From Modestobacter excelsi (GTDB lineage: Bacteria; Actinomycetota; Actinomycetes; Mycobacteriales; Geodermatophilaceae), in NCBI RefSeq assembly GCF_005930495.1, contig NZ_SJEX01000024.1:1-55299 (forward strand): 55,299 bases of DNA. The letters are read 5' to 3'. Positions 18,231-26,216 of the stretch are shown here, piece after piece; the stretch's first letter is position 1; each line of letters begins with the position of its first letter. Position numbers and translations under genes: made by a program. The notes beneath the pieces were generated by a model. That model made no database searches. It saw only the letters and a program-made list of their open reading frames with translations, and was not told where the DNA came from.

Positions 18231-18329
18231 GGCGGAATGGTCCCACCGGCCCGGGCGCAGGGCGCGGTGACCCGGTCGTCGGGTCCACCACCGGCGGCGC
18301 ACGGTTGCGGCCACGCTCGGCCCCGGACC

Positions 18330-18352
18330 ACGGGACCCGGCCCGGGTCCCGT
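18330..18352. promoter_or_regulatory. Perfect 23-bp palindrome between divergent genes (candidate operator)
   Basis: Arms ACGGGACCCGG (18330-18340) and CCGGGTCCCGT (18342-18352) are exact reverse complements around a single C. It lies 100 nt from one start (18230) and 84 nt from the other (18437). Symmetry and location suggest a dimeric repressor site, though it could also fold as a hairpin. Confidence 0.6.
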
Positions 18353-18436
18353 TGGATCCGGGTGTCCGATGCGTTGGGGGGACGAGGTCCGGGGTAGGCA
18401 CCCCGTCCAGCTCCCTGCGCAGTGGAGGACACGTCC

Positions 18437-20002
18437 ATGGCCGCCTTCACCTTCAGCCAGCTCACGCCGACGGCCTTCCTGGAGCGTTCGGCGCGGGTGT
18501 TCCCCGACCGCACGGCCGTGATCGACGGCGACAACCGGTTCACCTACCGGGAGTTCGCCGACCGCTCGCGCCGCCTGGCCGGCGCGCTCGGACCGCGGGG
18601 GATCTTCCCCGGTGACCGGGTCGCCGCCCTCTGCAGCAACAGCTCGACGATGCTGGAGCTGCACAACGGCGTCCCGTGGGCGGGCGCGGTCCTCGTCCCG
18701 CTCAACGTCCGGCTCTCGGCCGAGGAGCTGCAGTACATCCTGCGGCACTGCGGGGCGCGGCTCATGGTCGCCGACGGCCAGCTCGCCGGGATCGCCGCGG
18801 AGGTCGCATCCGCCGTCGGGATCCCGCTGGTGATCGCCGGCGGTGACGCCGATGGGTACGAACAGCTGCTCGGCGACGCCGAACCGCTCGCCCGCCCGTG
18901 CGAGGACGAGCGCGGCCTGCTGGCGCTGAACTACACGTCGGGGACGACCGGCCGACCGAAGGGGGTGATGTACCACCACCGCGGCGCCTACCTGCAGTCG
19001 TTGGCCATGGCGATGCACACCGGGCTCGGGCCGTCGAGCCGCTACCTGTGGACCCTGCCGATGTTCCACTGCGACGGATGGTGCTTCCCCTGGGCGGTGT
19101 CGGCGGCCGGGGCGGCCCACGTCTGCCTGCCCAAGGTCGATGCGCAGGAGATCTGGCGGCTGCTCCGGACGGAGGGCATCACGCACTTCAGCGCGGCGCC
19201 GACCGTGCTCACGATGATCGCCAACGCTCCCGAGGCCGAGCAGGGCCCGCTGGACCGGCCAGTACACGTCCAGACGGGGGGTGCGCCGCCGACGCCGACG
19301 CTGCTGGCTCGGATGTCGGGACTCAACATGGACGTCACCCACCTCTACGGGCTGACCGAGACCTACGGGCCGTTGGCGATCAACCAGTGGCATCCCGAGT
19401 GGGACGATGCGGCACCCGAGAGGCAGGCGGAGCTCAAGGCCCGCCAGGGGACCGGCAACGTCGTCGCCGACGCGCTCCGGGTGGTCACCGAGGACGGCGC
19501 TGACGTCCCCGCCGACGGGGAGACCATCGGCGAGATCGTCGCGCGGGGGAACGACGTCATGCGCGGCTACTACCTCGACGACGACGCCACGGCCGCCGCG
19601 ACCCTGGCCGGGACCGGTGACGGTGCGGCCTGGTTCCGCACGGGCGACCTGGGGGTCGTCCATCCCGACGGCTACCTCGAGATCCGCGACCGCAGCAAGG
19701 ACATCATCATCTCCGGAGGGGAGAACATCTCCTCGGTCGAGGTCGAGCGGGCGATCGACGCCCATCCCGCGGTGCTGGAGTCCGCGGTGGTGGGGGAACC
19801 GCACGAGAAGTGGGGAGAGGTCCCGGTCGCGTACGTGACGCTGCGGCCCGAGGCCGACGTCGACGACGGGCAGCTCGCGACGTTCGTCCGTTCGCGGCTG
19901 GCCGGCTTCAAGGTCCCGAAGCGCTTCGTCTACGGAGAGCTCCCCAAGACCTCCACCGGCAAGGTCCAGAAGAACGTCCTCCGAGGCCGCGTCGACGGTT
20001 AG
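18437..20002 (+). CDS. AMP-binding acyl-CoA synthetase (fatty-acid/aryl-CoA ligase family)
   Basis: A 521-residue ANL-superfamily enzyme that activates a carboxylic acid to its acyl-AMP and then CoA thioester. The P-loop-like A3 motif is LNYTSGTTGRPKGVMYHH (about residues 168-185). Later motifs are LPMFHCDGWCFPW, HLYGLTETYGPLAINQWHPE, WFRTGDLGVVHPDGYLEI (A7), RSKDIIISGGENISSVEVE (A8), and the catalytic Lys in PKTSTGKVQKNVLR (A10). All are intact. The motifs match the long/medium-chain and dimethylmalonate-type acyl-CoA synthetases of actinobacteria. The ATG at 18437 has GGAGGACACG upstream. It is divergent from the AhpD-like gene, with a shared palindromic candidate operator. Confidence 0.92.
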   Translation: MAAFTFSQLTPTAFLERSARVFPDRTAVIDGDNRFTYREFADRSRRLAGALGPRGIFPGDRVAALCSNSSTMLELHNGVPWAGAVLVPLNVRLSAEELQYILRHCGARLMVADGQLAGIAAEVASAVGIPLVIAGGDADGYEQLLGDAEPLARPCEDERGLLALNYTSGTTGRPKGVMYHHRGAYLQSLAMAMHTGLGPSSRYLWTLPMFHCDGWCFPWAVSAAGAAHVCLPKVDAQEIWRLLRTEGITHFSAAPTVLTMIANAPEAEQGPLDRPVHVQTGGAPPTPTLLARMSGLNMDVTHLYGLTETYGPLAINQWHPEWDDAAPERQAELKARQGTGNVVADALRVVTEDGADVPADGETIGEIVARGNDVMRGYYLDDDATAAATLAGTGDGAAWFRTGDLGVVHPDGYLEIRDRSKDIIISGGENISSVEVERAIDAHPAVLESAVVGEPHEKWGEVPVAYVTLRPEADVDDGQLATFVRSRLAGFKVPKRFVYGELPKTSTGKVQKNVLRGRVDG

Positions 20003-20037
20003 CGACCCGCCGCCCGGTGGGCAACCAGGACATGCGG

Positions 20038-21657
20038 TCAGCGGTCGGAGTCCGCCTGCTTCCGCAGGCCGGACGCGGTGGACCCGTTGGCGCGCCGACG
20101 CGAGGACACCCTCACGCCGAAGACGGCGTTCTGGTCGCCGTAGAGCTCATCGTCGCTCCGCTCCGGCGGGGGATACGTCGGGCCGTCCTTGGACCACACC
20201 GCCTTGGTCCGGCCGCCGGTGTTCTCGATCACCTTCGGCCGGACCACCATCCACCCCGCGAGGAGCGCCAGTGCTATCACCGGGATGCCGAACACCACCA
20301 CGAGGAAGGTCGTCTTCTCCCAGAAGTGCGGGGACGACTGCCAGCCGGTGATCACCAGCCCGATGATGATGGAGAACAGGAAGACGAGGCCGATGATGCT
20401 GGTGTAGGGGTGCCCGGGCATCTGGAAGGGGCTCGGCGGGACCACCCCACGGTTGGACAGCATCCGCAGCCGGAGCTGGCACAGGAAGATCGTGGCCCAG
20501 GTGAAGACGACGCCCAGGGCAGCTGCTTCCAACGCGATCTCGAACGCGTTGGGGACGAGCGCGTTCAGGACGGCCCCGAAGACGAAGACCACCGAGGTCG
20601 CGACGATCCCGGCCCAGGGGACCCCGGAACCGCTCATCTTCAGGGTGAAGGCGGGCGCCTGCTTGGACATGCCGAGGCTGCGCAGCACGCGGCCGGTCGA
20701 GTAGAGACCGGAATTGAGGCTGGACAGCGCAGCCACGATCAGCACCGCCTGGATCAGGTTGCCCATCCAGCTGATGCCCATCCGGTCGAACACCGTGACG
20801 AAGGGGCTCGTGCCGGCCTCGTACTCGCTCGTGGGGAGCATCGCGACGAGCAGCAGGATGGAGCCGCAGTAGAAGACGCCGATCCGGAAGATGACCGCGT
20901 TGACCGCCTTGGGCACCTCGCGCTGGGCGTCCTCCATCTCACCGGCTGCCACGCCCACCATCTCGATCGCGGCGTAGGCGAAGACGACTCCGGACATGAC
21001 CAGGATCGGGCCGTACCAGGCGAAGTCACCTGAGGACGGCCAGAACCCTCCCGGGTTGCTCCACAGGTTCGACAGCCCCGCCTGGTGGTCGCCGATGTGC
21101 ACGTGGAAGGCCACGACCACGATCCCGACCAGCAGGAAGATGACGATGGCACCGACCTTGGCGATGGACGCCCAGAACTCGAACTCGCCGAACGCCCGGG
21201 CCGACAGCAGGTTGATCGTGAGCACGACCGCGAGCGCGATCAGCACCGTGGCCCAGGTGGGCATGTCCGGGAACCAGTACTGCACGTAGAGGCCCACCGC
21301 GGAGAGCTCGGCGATCCCGGTGAGCGCCCAGTTCAGCCAGTACATCCAGCCGGTGACGAACGCGGCGCGCTCGCCGTAGAACTCCCGCATGTAGGACACG
21401 AACGCGCCGGACGTCGCGCGGTGCAGCACCAGCTCGCCCAGCGCACGCATCAGCAGGTAGGCGATCACCCCGACGAATGCGTAGCTGATCAGGAGCGCCG
21501 GACCGGTGTTGTGCAACCGGGAAGCCGACCCCAGGAACAGGCCCGTGCCGATCGCACCACCGATGGCGATCATCTGCACGTGCCGGCGGTTCAGGTTGTT
21601 TTTGTAGCCGGCCTGCTCCGCGTTCAGTGACTCAGGCGTGCCATCGGTCTGGGTCAT
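20038..21657 (-). CDS. Amino-acid permease (AAT family, APC superfamily)
   Basis: A 539-residue transporter with twelve membrane helices. The N-terminus NLNRRHVQMIAIGGAIGTGL followed by FLGSASRLHNTGP is the hallmark of the AAT subgroup (CycA, AnsP, GabP, AroP). GELVLHRATSGAFVSYMREF and VVFAYAAIEMVGVAAGEMED are further family segments. It is expected to import a neutral or branched amino acid such as D-Ala/D-Ser/Gly or GABA by proton symport. The hydrophilic C-terminal tail (about 60 residues) is longer than in Escherichia coli relatives. The ATG at 21657 has GGGGGAGA at proper spacing; an upstream extension of 13 codons lacks support. It converges on the acyl-CoA synthetase gene, with 35 nt between. 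Confidence 0.92.
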   Translation of the reverse strand: MTQTDGTPESLNAEQAGYKNNLNRRHVQMIAIGGAIGTGLFLGSASRLHNTGPALLISYAFVGVIAYLLMRALGELVLHRATSGAFVSYMREFYGERAAFVTGWMYWLNWALTGIAELSAVGLYVQYWFPDMPTWATVLIALAVVLTINLLSARAFGEFEFWASIAKVGAIVIFLLVGIVVVAFHVHIGDHQAGLSNLWSNPGGFWPSSGDFAWYGPILVMSGVVFAYAAIEMVGVAAGEMEDAQREVPKAVNAVIFRIGVFYCGSILLLVAMLPTSEYEAGTSPFVTVFDRMGISWMGNLIQAVLIVAALSSLNSGLYSTGRVLRSLGMSKQAPAFTLKMSGSGVPWAGIVATSVVFVFGAVLNALVPNAFEIALEAAALGVVFTWATIFLCQLRLRMLSNRGVVPPSPFQMPGHPYTSIIGLVFLFSIIIGLVITGWQSSPHFWEKTTFLVVVFGIPVIALALLAGWMVVRPKVIENTGGRTKAVWSKDGPTYPPPERSDDELYGDQNAVFGVRVSSRRRANGSTASGLRKQADSDR

Positions 21658-21780
21658 CGGTCTCCCCCGCACGTGCGCCGTCGTTGAGGCCGCCACCTAC
21701 CCCTCGTTGCGGTGCCCAACCAGCGACGGTCCAGATTTGCCGGAGCGGCGCTGCGGACATGGGTCCCCGGCTGGGTTGAC

Positions 21781-21810
21781 GACTCCGACTCCGACACCGA
21801 CTCCGACGCC
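21781..21810. repeat. Hexanucleotide repeat in noncoding DNA
   Basis: Five consecutive units of GAC(T/A/G)CC, three of them identical GACTCC. It sits in the 367-nt gap (21658-22024) between the permease and the deacetylase-like gene. The rest of the gap holds a possible -10 (TACCGT, 21935-21940) and no gene. Confidence 0.6.
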
Positions 21811-22024
21811 GGGACGGGCCTTCGGCTGGTGGCCTCAGCCGGCACGCGCGTCGTCGGAGAGCCGCCGGTGGGGAGGCTCTGCACTCGTCCTGGTCGGCGA
21901 GGTCGACGAGGTTCCGGTGCCCCGTCCCGGCCGCTACCGTGCGTCGGACCACCACCACGACAGCGGGTGCTCAGCACAGGGGCCCGGGGGACGGGGAACG
22001 CGTGGGCGCCACCGGTGATGAGTC

Positions 22025-23278
22025 GTGCGGGAGCTGAGTCGACGGGCACTGCTCGGCTGGGCGGGGGCATCCGCGCTCGCCGTCGCCGGCGGCGGCGCTG
22101 CTGTCCGGTCGTCCGCGGCGCCGACGCAGGGGGCGTCCGTGTCAGCGACCTCGTCGGCTGCTCCACCTCCTGACCCGGGGCCGGTCCCGACACCCGAGGT
22201 GCGGCTGATCGGCGATGGGTCGACGGCCGACACCGGCCCGCAGCCTCATCAGCCGGTGCCGCGGAGGCTGATGCCCGGTGAGCGTCCGCCCCAGTTCGTG
22301 GTGTTCTCCTGGGACGGCGCGGCCAACTTGTCGACCGGCCTGTTCCCCCGGTTCCGGACGCTGGCGCGGGAGATCGGCGCGACGATGACCTTCTTCCTCA
22401 GCGGTCTGTACGCGCTGCCGGCCGACCAGCGGATGCAGTACGCCCCACCGCGGCATCCGGTCGGATCCTCCGACATCGGCTTCCTGTCCACCCAGCAGGT
22501 GCTGGACACCGTGGCGGAGGTCCGCCTGGCCTGGTTGGACGGGCACGAGATCGGCACCCACTTCAACGGTCACTTCTGCGGCGCGGACGGTGTCCGGCTC
22601 TGGTCCCCGGAGGACTGGGCCAGCGAGATCGCCCAGGCGAAGCTGTTCGTGCAGACCTGGAAGACGACCACCGGCCGCAGCGACCTGCCACCGCTGCCGT
22701 TCGACTACGACGTCGAGCTGATCGGCGGCCGCACCCCGTGCCTGGAGGGTCAGCGGGGTCTGCTTCCGGCGGCTGCGGCGCTGGGCTGGGAGTACGACGC
22801 GAGCGGGCCGGGCGGTGAGCAGGTGTGGCCGGGCAAGGAACTCGGGCTGTGGGACTTCCCCCTGCCGGCGGTGCCCTTCGAGACGACGGATCCCGCCAAG
22901 AGCGATCACGCGTTGGCGATGGACTACAACTTCATGTACAAGCAGACCGACGGTGACCAGCACGCCGACCCGGCCCAGTACGGCACCTGGCGCGAGCAGG
23001 CGCGCAAGGCGTACATGGCCGGTTTCGAGCGTGCGTACACCACCAATCGAGCGCCCTACTTCGTCGGCAACCACTTCGAGCAGTGGAACGGCGGGATCTA
23101 CATGGACGCAGTGGAGGACGCACTGCGGGCCATCGCCGGCCAGCCCGAGGTGCAGCTGGTGTCCTTCCGTCAGCTGGTGGCGTGGTTGGACGTGCAGGAC
23201 CCCACCGTTCTGGACCGGCTCCGGACCCTGCCGGTGGGCACGGCCCCGGCCACTGGCTGGCAGTCCTTCCTCGCCTGA
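22025..23278 (+). CDS. Tat-exported polysaccharide-deacetylase-like protein
   Basis: A 417-residue protein. The N-terminus LSRRALLGWAGASALAVAG is a twin-arginine signal peptide, followed by an Ala/Pro-rich spacer. The mature part starts PPQFVVFSWDGAANLSTGLF and contains ATMTFFLSGLYAL, GHEIGTHFNGHFCG and APYFVGNHFEQWNGGIYMDA. This layout (F-S-W-D-G first motif, H-x-x-x-H second motif, late His) matches NodB-like deacetylase barrels, with a D-G instead of the usual D-D at the first position. It should act outside the cytoplasm on glycans of the cell envelope or environment. The GTG start at 22025 fits the signal peptide. It appears to be a single-gene unit. Confidence 0.85.
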   Translation: MRELSRRALLGWAGASALAVAGGGAAVRSSAAPTQGASVSATSSAAPPPDPGPVPTPEVRLIGDGSTADTGPQPHQPVPRRLMPGERPPQFVVFSWDGAANLSTGLFPRFRTLAREIGATMTFFLSGLYALPADQRMQYAPPRHPVGSSDIGFLSTQQVLDTVAEVRLAWLDGHEIGTHFNGHFCGADGVRLWSPEDWASEIAQAKLFVQTWKTTTGRSDLPPLPFDYDVELIGGRTPCLEGQRGLLPAAAALGWEYDASGPGGEQVWPGKELGLWDFPLPAVPFETTDPAKSDHALAMDYNFMYKQTDGDQHADPAQYGTWREQARKAYMAGFERAYTTNRAPYFVGNHFEQWNGGIYMDAVEDALRAIAGQPEVQLVSFRQLVAWLDVQDPTVLDRLRTLPVGTAPATGWQSFLA

Positions 23279-23309
23279 CCCGAGCCAGACCGAGCGATCG
23301 GGCCGGGCC

Positions 23310-23474
23310 GGCGGCCGCTTCGCCGCTGCTCGACGGCTGATCCGGGTCGCGCTGCTGGGGCACCTCGTCGACGACCGCGACGCGGTCGACGCCGTGGAGC
23401 TGGAGGCCGCCGTCACCGAGCTGCTCGGCGCGGAGATCGGGCTGTTCCCTGACGTACGAGGGATGGACAGGTGA
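23310..23474 (+). other. Possible remnant of a coding sequence
   Basis: This stretch encodes RLIRVALLGHLVDDRDAVDA followed by VELEAAVTELLGAEIGLFPD and then a TGA. Strong GC bias at third codon positions suggests it was once coding. It has no start codon or ribosome site and is too short to identify. I treat it as a gene fragment of unknown origin. Confidence 0.25.
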
Positions 23475-23491
23475 CGGCCTTGCCTCGAGCG

Positions 23492-24508
23492 TCAGGTGTG
23501 CGGTCTGTCGGGTACCGGGTCGTCGTCCAGCGCGATGGGTGAGCGGCTCGCCGTGCGCGTTGAGGGAGTTCGGCGTCCCGGCCGCGTGCCCGACCGCGTG
23601 GTCAACCGGTCATCACGTTCGCGAGGTGCTGCGAGGATGCCCGCCTCACGAGCTCGCTGGACCGCCATCAGCCGGTCGCGCACGCCGAGCTTGCGGTAGA
23701 GACGCTCGAGGTGCTTGTGCACCGTCCGCGGAGAAGTTCGCAGTCGGCGAGCCATCGCGACGGCGGTGAGCCCGTCCCCGAGCAGAGCGAGAACGGCCAG
23801 CTCGCGCTCGGTCAGGCCGAAGCTGCGCACGGGGTCGTACCGCGCCGCAGACACGGTCTCGAGCACGACCCGCTGGCGGAACAGCGCACTGAGCGCCGGG
23901 AGGACCAGGGCGGCGAGGTCCGCGTCGGCGTCGTCGTAGTCGTCATCGGGGCGGCTGAGGACGTAGGCCTCGACTCCCTCCTCCATCACCAGCGGCAGGG
24001 CCAGCTGGTGGGTGATCCCGAACGGACGGGCAAAGGCCGTCCACTCCTCGACCATCTCCGGTCGAGCGATGGCGCTGGGTACCCGGCCGAGGATCTGCGG
24101 TGCCGTGCTGCGGGTGACCGAGTACCAGCGCAGCAGCGGTTGTGTCGTCGCGTCGACGAGGCGCCCGGACGGCGGTGCTGCCGGCAGGTAGTCGACGGGC
24201 CAGCACCCGGCGACGTGGTCCACCCACCTGCGATCCACGACGTTCCGCGAGCAGCAGGCGGCGTGGAAGGACTGCAGCAGGAGGTCGGCCACGCGATCAT
24301 GGGGGAACGGCCGCGCGCCGGCGGGCCTCGTCAGGATGTCCCCGACGAGCTCCAACCACGCTGCGGAACAGGTGACAGCGGGCGCCACACACCTCACGGT
24401 AACCAGCCGCTGCGCCTTGGTGAAGGCGTTCGCGGCTGAGGACACCAGGAGTACCAACCCCAGCACATCTCGGCCCCGCAGGGGCGTTGTCGAGCCCTGG
24501 GAAGACAT
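23492..24508 (-). CDS. LuxR-family transcriptional regulator
   Basis: A 338-residue regulator with a C-terminal LuxR-type helix-turn-helix: FGLTERELAVLALLGDGLTA, then VAMARRLRTSPRTVHKHLER with the invariant pattern up to LYRKLGVRDRLMAVQRARE. The roughly 200-residue N-terminal part has a GAF-like character (THQLALPLVMEEGVEAYVLS) but I do not recognise a defined sensor domain and see no phospho-acceptor receiver motif. A basic, low-complexity tail of about 45 residues follows the HTH. I use the ATG at 24508; a GTG 15 nt upstream is also open. A near-palindrome lies at 24516-24533, just upstream of this start, suggesting autoregulation. Its targets are unknown. Confidence 0.82.
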   Translation of the reverse strand: MSSQGSTTPLRGRDVLGLVLLVSSAANAFTKAQRLVTVRCVAPAVTCSAAWLELVGDILTRPAGARPFPHDRVADLLLQSFHAACCSRNVVDRRWVDHVAGCWPVDYLPAAPPSGRLVDATTQPLLRWYSVTRSTAPQILGRVPSAIARPEMVEEWTAFARPFGITHQLALPLVMEEGVEAYVLSRPDDDYDDADADLAALVLPALSALFRQRVVLETVSAARYDPVRSFGLTERELAVLALLGDGLTAVAMARRLRTSPRTVHKHLERLYRKLGVRDRLMAVQRAREAGILAAPRERDDRLTTRSGTRPGRRTPSTRTASRSPIALDDDPVPDRPHT

Positions 24509-24515
24509 GCTGCGA

Positions 24516-24533
24516 GTACGCACTTCTGCGTAC
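24516..24533. promoter_or_regulatory. Inverted repeat at the LuxR-regulator start (candidate operator)
   Basis: GTACGCA (24516-24522) and TGCGTAC (24527-24533) are perfect 7-bp arms around CTTC. It lies 7 nt upstream of the regulator's likely ATG and so could overlap its ribosome site or promoter. Confidence 0.5.
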
Positions 24534-24625
24534 TTCCTCGGCTGCTCGGGTCTGCCTACGGTTGATGTTCTCGCAGCTCACGCGACGTCTGGGGGGATCA
24601 TGTCGGGTTTTCGCGTACACAGACG

Positions 24626-24655
24626 TTGACGCACCACCGGCGGATCGGGTGTACA
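24626..24655 (+). promoter_or_regulatory. Possible promoter of the first SARP gene
   Basis: TTGACG (24626-24631) and TGTACA (24650-24655) are separated by 18 nt, a plausible housekeeping -35/-10 pair 170 nt upstream of the GTG at 24824. No GTGAC-repeat box is present here. Confidence 0.35.
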
Positions 24656-24660
24656 AGCCG

Positions 24661-24690
24661 TCGCCGGGCCTCGCCGGGCCTCGCCGGGCC
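24661..24690. repeat. Three perfect copies of a 10-bp repeat
   Basis: TCGCCGGGCC is repeated three times without a mismatch, in the upstream region of the first SARP gene. A short inverted repeat (GTCGG/CCGAC, 24701-24714) follows. Function unknown; slippage-prone. Confidence 0.75.
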
Positions 24691-24823
24691 TCGGCGGGAC
24701 GTCGGTCAGCCGACGACTGAGTGCGGCTGGTCCTCCCGAGACTCCCGACGGCAACGGGCTGGGATGTCCGCCCGGACGCCGTCCCATCGCCATTGCTCCT
24801 TCCAGAGAGGAAGGACGAGTCAC

Positions 24824-25621
24824 GTGGATGCTGCATCGCCCACCCGGGTCACGCTGCTGGACGGCTTCCGGCTCGACGTCCACGGCGTCGACCAGTGTTC
24901 GTCCAGCGGCGGCCTCCCACCTGGCGTGCAGCGGCTGGTCGCGCACCTGTGTCTGTCCGGGAGAGCGAGCCGGACGGCGACGGCCGGCCGACTGTGGCCT
25001 GACGTCTCCGAGTGCCGTGCGCACGGGAGCCTGCGGTCGGCTCTCTGGCGACTGCACAAGGCTGCGCCGGGCGTCATCGAGGTTTCCGGCGAAGTCCTCC
25101 GTCTGGCGCAGAGTGTGCGAGTCGACGTACGGGAACTGAGCGACTGGGCGCAGCGGGCGATCGCCTCACCGGGAGACGACGAGATCGCGGTGCCGGCCGC
25201 CGCGCTCGGGGGCGACCTGCTGCCCGGCTGGTACGACGACTGGGTGCTCTTCGAGCGTGAGCGGCTGCACCAGCTCCGGCTGCACGCGCTGGAGGCGACC
25301 GCTGCGAGACTGGCCGTCCACGGCCGCCACTGGGAGGCACTCCAGGCTGCCTACGCGGCGGTTCGTGCCGAGCCGCTCCGGGAGAGCGCTCACCGGACCA
25401 TCGTGCGGGTCCACCTGGCCGAAGGGAACCTGGTCGAGGCAGCCCGCGCCTACGAGCTGTTCCGGTGCATGGTGGAGAGCGAGCTGGGCGTGCTCCCCAC
25501 TCCGCAGATGACCCGGCTCGTCCAGGGCATCCCACCGCGCCGCTGCTCCTCGGCCATGGAGGCCGCACCCACGGTCGCCGTCCCGTGCCGGTCGACGATG
25601 TCTGCAGTGCGCGTGCTCTGA
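24824..25621 (+). CDS. SARP/BTAD-type transcriptional activator (first copy)
   Basis: A 265-residue regulator of the Streptomyces antibiotic regulatory protein type. Residues 1-105 form an OmpR-like winged helix: VTLLDGFRLDV, then VQRLVAHLCLSGRASRTATA, GRLWPDVSECRAHGSLRSAL and WRLHKAAPG. Residues 110-250 form the bacterial transcriptional activation domain with LLPGWYDDWVLFERERLHQL, AEPLRESAHRTIVRVHLAEG and ARAYELFRCMVESELGVLPT. The GTG at 24824 has AGGAAGGA at good spacing. It lacks the ATPase and TPR parts of large AfsR-type proteins. A paralogue with the same architecture lies at 26217. SARPs bind direct repeats with 11-bp periodicity overlapping the -35 region, which fits the GTGAC boxes in this window. 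Confidence 0.88.
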   Translation: MDAASPTRVTLLDGFRLDVHGVDQCSSSGGLPPGVQRLVAHLCLSGRASRTATAGRLWPDVSECRAHGSLRSALWRLHKAAPGVIEVSGEVLRLAQSVRVDVRELSDWAQRAIASPGDDEIAVPAAALGGDLLPGWYDDWVLFERERLHQLRLHALEATAARLAVHGRHWEALQAAYAAVRAEPLRESAHRTIVRVHLAEGNLVEAARAYELFRCMVESELGVLPTPQMTRLVQGIPPRRCSSAMEAAPTVAVPCRSTMSAVRVL

Positions 25622-25787
25622 CGACGCGCGAGCCGGTTCAGCGCCCCGGCAACGACGTCGGATGTCATCCGAACGAGGGAGTGCGCTCACGCACTGTCAC
25701 GGGGACCATGATCTCCACGATCGACGGCCTGCTTGTGGACGTCGACCCATGCGCAGCCCCTACGCTGCGTGATGACTGGAGTGAAGG

Positions 25788-25997
25788 GTGGCCGTGGCCG
25801 ACGACCGAAGCGCAGCACTTCTCCTGCGTGTGTGGATCGAGGAGGGGTCCGACCAGTTCCGTGCCCGCTTGATGGCGGTCGGCTCGAGCGAGGGGAGCGA
25901 CCGGACGGTTGCGTTGGCCTCGTCGCCGGACGAGGTGCTCGCGGCGGTCAGTTCCTGGCTCGACGAGTACCTCCGGCGAGGGACCTCGACGGACTGA
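25788..25997 (+). CDS. Small conserved protein paired with SARP (first copy)
   Basis: A 69-residue acidic protein. It contains DDRSAALLLRVWIEEGSDQF, then RARLMAVGSSEGSDRTVALA, and ends with VLAAVSSWLDEYLRRG. The GTG at 25788 has GGAG 6 nt upstream. Its closest relative in the window is the protein at 27466, which shares DRSAxLLLRVWxE, FRxRL and the C-terminal V-W-L-D-x-x-L-R pattern. It probably folds as a small alpha-beta domain. I recognise no characterised family. It follows the first SARP gene by 166 nt, so it may be functionally linked with the regulator. Confidence 0.7.
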   Translation: MAVADDRSAALLLRVWIEEGSDQFRARLMAVGSSEGSDRTVALASSPDEVLAAVSSWLDEYLRRGTSTD

Positions 25998-26116
25998 CTC
26001 GGTGAGCTGGCGGAAACTCCCCGCCGGCCGCGATCCTGGCTGGTCCTCGGGTGGCGTGATGCTCCACGTGTCCCGGCCGGGGCGGAGCGGAAGTGTCCGA
26101 GCGGTGGGTCGGGTGA

Positions 26117-26146
26117 TTGACAGCCAGCACCGAGACTCGCCAGTAT
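26117..26146 (+). promoter_or_regulatory. Canonical promoter upstream of the second SARP gene
   Basis: TTGACA (26117-26122) and CAGTAT (26141-26146) are separated by 18 nt. Transcription would start near 26153, giving a leader of about 64 nt before the GTG at 26217. It resembles a housekeeping sigma promoter and has no GTGAC repeat. Confidence 0.6.
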
Positions 26147-26216
26147 CGGAACCGGCGACCCACCCCTACGGCGTCTCGTCGCCGACCAGTCGGGCGCCCC
26201 TCAGGGGGGACATCTC

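Noticed and set aside
24661-24690. CRISPR array or attachment site
   Set aside because: Three adjacent 10-bp copies with no spacers are a simple tandem repeat. No integrase or tRNA is nearby.
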